The notes below the pieces were generated by a model. That model searched no databases and was not told the DNA's origin. It saw only the letters and a program-made list of their open reading frames with translations. 64,000 nt of DNA from Cercophora sp. LCS_1. Lineage: Eukaryota; Ascomycota; Sordariomycetes; Sordariales; Lasiosphaeriaceae. Positions 57,401 to 64,000 of this stretch are shown piece after piece. A program made the position numbers and the translations under genes. Within the stretch, counting starts at the first letter, position 1, and every line of letters begins with the position of its first letter. The stretch is from the NCBI GenBank assembly GCA_036250225.1, contig JAPZLL010000006.1, forward strand, positions 992,001-1,056,000, given 5' to 3'.

Positions 57401-60400
57401 ACCTTTACAACCGGAAGAGACGGACATTGCAGTTGCGGAGCCCACTACATCGGAGGTCGCCGAGGTTGCGACACCCAGTGAGACCCCAGCTGTCGACCAG
57501 ACGGAGGAGGTCAAGGACGCTGTTGAACCAGCGACCTCTGATGCTGTCATTCCGGATGACTCCCTAGCTCCCAAGGAAGCCCCCGAGGAGGTTGCGGCTG
57601 ATGAGTCCGTCGCCGCCCCTGCCCAAGACGCCCTAGTCCTCGAAGCTCCTGCAGTCGAACCCGCTATCATCGTCGAAAAGGCTGTCGAGGATGCCGTTGT
57701 GGCCCCCGCTTTGCCCGAAGACGTGGCCGAAGACAAGGCAGCTGAAGCACAGCTTGAGGAGCCCGCAACTACTGCAACGGAATCGGCACCGGTTGAACCA
57801 TCAGAGGTCGCCGCCAAGGACGAGCTTCAAGTCAGCGATGAGCCAGTTGAGGCCATAGTCGACCCTATCCAAACTGAGACTGAGCCAGAGACCCCTGCTC
57901 CTCAATCTGAGCCCCCAACAGCTCCTGCAGCTGAAGAGGCTAAACCAGAGTCATCGGAGCGGGCGATTCCTGAGGCCGAAGTCGAGGAGACTGCCCCCGC
58001 AACCATCGAGGCAGTTCAGCCCGAGTCACCTGCTGAGGAATCTGCACCTACCTCCGTAGACGTCGAACCCGAGGTCTCCGTCGCGCCCAAGAGCCCCATT
58101 GCGGTCGCTGTCGATGAAGTTCCCGCTGTTCCGGTCCAAGAGGCTGTCTCTGAACCAGCTGTGGCCGTCGAAGAGCCCACTGCTGCGCAAGACGAACCCG
58201 TCGTCGAAGCCATCCCTACTGAGGAGGCAGCCTCTGCACCTAAAGAGCGAGCAGATGAGACCACAGCACTCGAGGAGCCTGTTTCTGCCAAGGAGGTTGT
58301 CGCCCCGTTGGAGGAAGCGCCCGTTTCAGTCGAGGAAACCGCTGTCCCCATCGCCGAAACCCCTGTGCCATCCGCGGCTGATGATTCTGTTCCCAAAGTG
58401 GAGGAGGAGCCTGCTTCGGTGACCGCCAAAGAAGCAGTCACTCCTGCTGAAGAAACAGTGTCTGCGCCCGAGCCGTTAACTGCTGATCCCAAAGAGCTCC
58501 TTCCCGCAGCCGAATCCGTCCCAGCCACGGAAGAGGAGCCTGTCCCTGCGGTTGTCGATGAGTTGACTCCCACAGAGGTTGAGGCGACCCCCACGGTAGT
58601 GGAACCGACCACCGTAGAAGAGTCAGCTCCTACGGAAGTTCAGCCAACTCCAGCAGAAGTTCAGCCCGTTGTTCCAGAAGGCCCGACTCCAGCGCCCGCT
58701 GAGGAGCCTGTCTCTCCTGCTCCGGTCAAGGAATCGGCCGACGAAGCTATCGTGGAGCCTGCATCTACGGCGACCGAAGAGCCTACACCCATACCCGCTG
58801 AAAGCGAGAATGCCGCCCCCACAGCGCTTGAAGAACCTACCAAGGATGTAGAGGAGCCTGCTCCTGCCGTTCAGCAGCCTGTCACTGAAGAGCACAATGA
58901 AGTCGTCGAAGAATCCGTCGCCATGGAACAACCTGCGACTTCACCTGAGCCAGTGGTTGAGCCTACAATGGATCCCATCCCCACCGATGAACCCGCTGCT
59001 GTTGAAGAGGTCATCGAGTCCGCCGAGGTCGAAGAACCTGTAGTTGAGCCTGTCATCATTGAAGAGCCAGCTGAGGTTCCAGAGGCTGCTCCCATCGAGA
59101 GGTCTGCGCCCACAGAGGAACCAGCTGCCGCCAAAGAGCCTTCCGTCGTGGATGAGCCTCCTGCCAACGATGCCTCTGCTGTGGCTGAACAACCCGCCTT
59201 CATCGAGGAGGTTGAAATTGAGGCTGAGCCTGCCCACAGAGACCTTGCAGACAATGAGGCACCTGTCACTGTTGACCAAGCCGATGCTAAGCCAAGCGTT
59301 GAGAAGGAGCCTGTGGAGGAGCCAGTTGCTACTGAGCCCACACAGGTCGAGGAGCCTGCAGCCACTGAGGCACCGGCCATCGCTTCACAAGAGACCACAG
59401 TTGAAGAGAAGGCGGCCACTCCCGTCGATTCCCCAGAGGTTGCGGATGCTACAGAGCCTGTCGTTGTTGAGACGGCTCAGGATCCTGAACCCATTGCACC
59501 GGCTGACGAGCCCTCGGTTGCTGTCAGCGAAGCCCCCACAAAGGAGGTACCCACTGAAGAGTCAGTGGTCGAACCAGAGGCTGAGCTTGCCTCGGAGCGT
59601 GAAGTGTCCGTCTCGTCGGAAGCGGCCGCGGAACCCACCTTCGAACCGGTTGTGACTACCGCCGAGACGGCATCAGAGCCAGTGGAGCCGGCCCCCGATA
59701 CCGCCCCCGAGACGAACAACGAGCCTATTGCCGAACCCATCGAGGTCTCAACAGAGGTGCCGGTCGAATCAGGTCACCAAGCCGTTGAAGCCTCTTCTGA
59801 GCCAGCTGCTGAGTCAGCTGCTGAGCCTGAAGCTTCTGCCGCGTCCACCTCCGAAGACCTCGTCGTCGAACCCGCCGTCAGCGAGACGACCCTGAAGGAG
59901 CTTCCCATCGAAGCAGCCGCCGAGCCAGCAGCTGTGGAAGCTTCGGTTCTGGAGGAACCAGCCCCTGAACCGTCAACTGTCAAGGAAACTAGTCCCGAAG
60001 AACCGGTGGTCGAACGATCTGTCGAGGAAGTTATTCCCGCGGAAACGTCCGTCGAAGGAGCGCTATCCAGGGAGCTCGTTCAGGAGCACTCGGCTAAGAC
60101 ACCTGCCATCGAGACTCCCATCTCTATTGCCCCTGCGACCGAAGAATTGACAGAGGAGCCCGTTGTTGACGATGTCGTTGTCGCTGAGTCCGTCGAGAAT
60201 GTCCCCGAAGAACCTACTCCCGTTGACGTCGTTGCTCCGGCTGAGAAGAGCACAACAACCCGCAGCCTTCCGCTCGAGTCCGCCGCGGGTGAAGAAGCTG
60301 TGGAGCTGCAGCTCGAAATTGAGAAATCGGCCGCGCTGCTTGAAGAAACCAGCGATGACAAGTCATCCGATGCCCTCATTATTGCCGGAGCCACTCTTGC

Positions 60401-63400
60401 TGCTGGTGGGTTGGCCGCGGCTGGCGGTGTTGCCATCCACAGCCTCGTCGTAGCTCCCGAGACGGCTGAAGCCAAGGCTGTCGACGTCGAGACGACCAAC
60501 ACTGAGGAGTTGGCCCTCGTGTCCGAGGCCGTTCAACCCAAAGCTGAGACTCGCGGGTCCGAACCAGAGCACGAGGTTGCCGCCACCCCAGAGGCGCAAC
60601 CACAGGTCAAGCAAGCTGAGGCCGATGAGCCTGTCGCGGACTCGCTTTCAGAAGACTATGTTCTTGTCGAGGCAGACTCCAGCCCTGATGGCGAACAGGT
60701 GATCCCAGCTGTTGCGGAGCCTGTCGTCATTGAGCAATCCGTGATTTCGCTGGATGACACCGACACTACCGCGAGGTCTATCTCTGAAACCGTTGCAGCA
60801 GCAGATGCCGCCTTGGTGGAAGAGCCCGTCGTGGTCGAGACAAGCGATGCCGCTGTTGTTGAGAAGTCGCTCACCGTCGGGGAGACGACTCCGGACGATG
60901 AGGCTGTCACAGCACTAGTGGCCATTTCAACTCAGGACATCCCGGTTGAGCCAGTTGTCGAGCCTCAAACTACTGAAGTCAGCAAGCCCAAAGTTGTCGT
61001 ACCTACAGAGACGGAGTCCGTTGAGGACGCCGTCGTCGCAGGAGATGTTGCTCTCCCAACCGCATCCGAAGCCGAAGTCCCGGAGCCACAACAGACAAAC
61101 CGAGAGCTTCCGGTCGCAAGTCTCCCTGTTGCGGTCGAGGCTCCCGTTGTTGAGGCACCGGTCGAGGTTCTGTCGCCCAAGAAGGTTGTTGCGGAAGAAA
61201 TTTCCAGGGAGATCAAGGAGGATTCGGCCGTTGAAAAGGCTGTTTCCCAAGAGTCCCTCCAGCAGTCGCAGCCAATTGCTGAGCCCAAAGCCCAGCCCGA
61301 TGAGGACCCGACACAGAGCCCAACAAGCAGCCCAATCCCCAGCTCTACCGAAGCGGATGCTGCCGCTGTCGCTTCCGTTGCTGCCATCGAAAACCCAATT
61401 GAGCGGTCCGTTGTCGCTGCGCAGACAACCAGTGACATCACTGCGGTTGAACAACCCATCGTTGACCTGCCTGCCGTCGCCAAAGCTGTTCCCACTGAGG
61501 ATATCGAGGCCAAGTCCGTGGCTGTGGAACTCATCGCAGAAAAGACACTCGATGAAGTCCCTACTCAGCCTGCCGTCAATGACGCACCGGCCGAGAGCAC
61601 CGCAAGAAAGCTTGCCATTGACAAGGCGTTTGCCGACGAGTCTGACCTAGCAGCACCGCTAACCAGGGACCTGCCGACGTCCGAGCAGGAGTCCACTGGA
61701 TTTGGCGCCAAGGAGATTGCCATTGGCGCCGGTGTCGCCGGAGCTCTCGGGGTCGCGGCGGCCTTCGCCGCCAGCAAGCTCGTCGACAAGGAACCCAAGG
61801 GTCCCAAGACGGTACAGCTCCTCGAAGAATACGCCGCCAAGCTCGAAGCAAAGCAGACAGACGCGGAACCCACACGAAGCCTGAACGGTGTCAAGTCCTT
61901 GTCGGCGGAATCCTCGCAGGTGATCGACGAGACGGTCCCTCTGTCGGAGTCATTCCACATTGTCGAGCAAGACGCACCAGCTCGAGAAGAAGCTGCGGAC
62001 AAGAAAAAGAAAAAGGAAGCTTCTTCCGAGGATGGTGAGAGAATCGTTACCCAACTCACGGCCCCAGGCGGAACCCACGCTGATATCCCTGTCCCCTCCC
62101 AAAGGCTCATCCCGCGAGGATTCGGTGATGACTTCCGTGTTCCCACACCTGCTGTCATTCTCCCTGACCTTGATGATCCTGTGGCTAAGCAGATGAGCCG
62201 GGCTCGGAGCATCCGCAGGCAGCGCAGAAACACCATCAAGCAGGCCGAGGAAATGGTGGCTGCCGCCGTTGTCATTTACGCCACAGCAGAGGTTCTCAGT
62301 CCGCCCGCCAGTCCGACAGTGTCCAGTCCACCCGCCGGCGTGTTTAGTCCGAACGAAACGCTTTCTCACCCAGTGGAAAAGGGGAAGGGGAAGGATGTCG
62401 AGCCGCTTGTCCTGCCTCGTCAAGCCCCCCCGACCCCTGTGTTGGAGGACGCCGAGCGAGGCAGGACCCGGTCGAGAGACATCGGAGCAGTGCAAGAAGG
62501 AGAGCTTCTTTACTCTGTTGCTGACCTCTCAGTAGACGACAAGGCAAAGTCAAGAGATGCATCCAAGACCGACGACAGGGCCGCCCCGAGCTCGCCCAGA
62601 CGCAGCAGCCACCACTCTTCTCACCGCCATTCACACCGTGATAGCCGCGACGGCAGCCGCGAGCACCGTCCTCACCGCGACAGTCGCGATCTCAGCAAGG
62701 ACAAGGAGCATCGCTCGCATCGCGACAGCCGGGACCTGAGCAAGGAAAGCTCACGACACTCTCACCGTCACAGGTCCGAAAGCCACAGGTCCGAAAGTCA
62801 CACGTCCTCTCGCTCCCTGGCTAAGGACCGCCCGGAAACCCCCACCAGACAAGACAGCGGGTTTTCCGAGCGCACCACCAGCAGCCCCCGGTCCAGGAAG
62901 CATCGCACTCCAGAGGAGCAGGAGGCCCACGAGAGACGCAAGGAGGAGGCGAGGAAGAACCGCACTCCTGAAGAACAGGAAGCACATGAGAAGCGAAAGG
63001 CAGAGCGTCGCCGCTTGCGCGAGCTGGAGAAGGCAAAAGAGCGGGAGAGGGAGGAGGCTCCCCCGGGCTCAGCCGGCAACGACCGCCCACCCAAGTCGTC
63101 GGAATCTCGCGACCGATCTGATCACCACCGCAGCTCTCGCCGCCTCAGCCGGGCGAGCATGGAACCTTCCAAGGCCGACCCGCCCTCGCCAGCAGCCAAC
63201 AAGAAGTTCTTTGACATCAAGAACGGCGAGAGCATCATTGAGTCCAACTTTGCTCCCAAGGATGCACCATCATCGTCAACCAAGGATGTGCCTTCATCAT
63301 CGTCGACCAAGTTTCCGCCGTCGGCTTCATCTACAAGGGTGCCTCCGGAGCTCAAGCGATCGAGCACCTCGCGCAGCAACAGGATCCGCAGATCCGAGGA

Positions 63401-63701
63401 CCGCAACCGTCTGCACAGATCGAGGGATGAGTTTGGCTCGAGGGCAAAGGAGACCAAGGAGACGCTTGCCTCGGCTACCAAGACCCGGGAGACATTCTCG
63501 TCAGCTTCCAAGACCAAGGACTCGTTGGCCACGACGGCCAAGACCAAGGAGTCAGTCACATCAGTTGGAGCCTCTGGGTCGTCAAGCAGCGAGGGTGACG
63601 CTGCCCACCGTGCCCGGAGACAGGAGAGGAGGAGGGAGAGGGAGGAGAGGGAGAAGAAGCCCGGTATTAGGGCCGCCATCAAGCGGTTCTTCACGAACTA
63701 G
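51401..63701 (+). CDS. Giant Ala/Glu/Pro/Val-rich repeat protein, possible tether (leashin/involucrin-repeat-like)
   Basis: Five exons (51401-51566, 51612-53697, 53757-53960, 54012-56584, 56635-63701) keep phase through four introns and give about 4,031 residues. Residues 1-60 are ordinary sequence with PWTKVQYADAS. Three lysine-glycine blocks (about 106-123, 159-176, 224-246) alternate with Glu/Pro-rich spacers. Some 3,000 residues of Glu/Ala/Pro/Val low complexity follow, interrupted by a SKKVRFADTDEVIDG motif near 990. Three Gly/Ala-rich hydrophobic segments lie near 1214-1236, 2923-2951 and 3367-3395. The C-terminal 600 residues are more conserved-looking: SFHIVEQDAP, an Arg-rich helix with AEEMVAAAVVIYATAEV, Ser/His/Arg-rich repeats, a duplicated RTPEEQEAHE, KKFFDIKNGES, and a basic end (GIRAAIKRFFTN). 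The organisation recalls giant fungal leashin-type Woronin-body tethers. This is an inference; no enzymatic domain is seen. Confidence 0.8.
51762..52190 (+). repeat. Three lysine-glycine modules in the giant protein
   Basis: Coding repeats of the type GKKGKKDKKKKGK, NKKKKKKGKGKKEDK and TKKKGKKGKGKKEEKK, each introduced by an acidic-plus-EEV(A)SP, EEWAS or EGVTSP lead and separated by Glu/Pro-rich spacers. The pattern resembles the basic repeats of proteins annotated as involucrin-repeat proteins in other filamentous fungi. Confidence 0.7.
62904..63017 (+). repeat. Tandem 57-bp coding duplication (19 residues)
   Basis: Two adjacent units in the giant gene both begin RTPEEQEAHE(R/K)RK and continue with charged residues. 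Spacing between unit starts (62904 and 62961) is exactly 57 bp. It predicts a highly charged continuous helix. Confidence 0.85.
63450..63569 (+). repeat. Four 30-bp coding repeats (10 residues each)
   Basis: Four tandem units of pattern KT(K/R)(E/D)(T/S)(L/F/V)xSxx near the C-terminus of the giant protein. Units differ by several substitutions, so the repeat is not a recent expansion. Confidence 0.85.
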
Positions 63702-64000
63702 GGGGGTGAAGGATGAAGGCGTTGGACTTTATTATGATTTGGTTTCCCCTTCTTTTCATGATGGACTGTATGACATGATAACTTTTTGATGGATCACGAT
63801 TTATGCTATTTGCTAGGATATGGACTTATGAGCCCACTGCCTTGTAAGAGGTACAAAACGTTTACGGATTAGAGACGACTTATGGTTCACATTCTTTGAC
63901 GCTGAGTATCAGGTGCTTCCGTTTGTGAGAAACCAAAAGATGTTGATGCTGGGGAGAGACACTTTTGTTGCCTTGCCTTATGAGCACCATTGTCAACCAA
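63702..64000. other. 3' flank of the giant gene
   Basis: AT-richer sequence immediately after the stop at 63701, with TTTATTATGATTTGG-type content suited to a 3' UTR. No gene start is visible before the window ends. Confidence 0.5.

Overview
The window looks like nuclear chromosomal DNA of a filamentous ascomycete, most likely a Sordariomycete. Genes are well spaced and lie on both strands. Introns are short (44-60 nt, one of 201 nt) with GTAAGT/GTGAGT-type donors and CTGAC/CTAAC branch sites. The gene set is typically fungal (Zn2Cys6 regulator, Ice2, Dlt1, Aah1, Bna7, Snf7, Ten1). The species cannot be fixed from sequence alone. No rRNA, tRNA, CRISPR, intact transposon or prokaryotic operon was seen.

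Left part (1-17 kb): a small Ser/Thr/Pro-rich secreted protein; a broken cysteine-containing frame; a membrane-anchored alpha/beta hydrolase with a disordered insert in its catalytic domain; and, convergent to it, a large Zn2Cys6 transcription factor. Beyond the factor lies about 8 kb without a gene I can support.

Centre (16.8-37 kb): a run of metabolic genes, comprising adenine deaminase (purine salvage), kynurenine formamidase (tryptophan catabolism), glutamate decarboxylase (GABA shunt) and a convergent phenol-hydroxylase-type FAD monooxygenase. Between the first two lie four diverged copies of an unexplained repeat. Next come an eight-exon conserved protein of unknown function, a glycine-zipper membrane protein, and two ER/membrane proteins (Dlt1, Ice2).

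Right part (37-51 kb): a lower-quality stretch with a long reading frame split by one in-frame TAG and two diverged tandem copies of another coding module, which looks like decaying or fast-evolving sequence. Then come a 117-residue conserved protein reconstructed from three exons, and a divergent pair: TEN1 (telomere CST complex, hidden behind a 201-nt intron) and SNF7 (ESCRT-III).

Far right (51.4-63.7 kb): one five-exon gene for a roughly 4,031-residue Ala/Glu/Pro/Val-rich protein. It has lysine-glycine blocks near the N-terminus, three Gly/Ala-rich hydrophobic segments and a basic, repeat-bearing C-terminus. Its architecture resembles giant fungal tether proteins of the leashin/involucrin-repeat type, but that assignment is an inference. 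This gene, the 18-19.5 kb repeat family and the TAG-split locus are the parts most worth following up.
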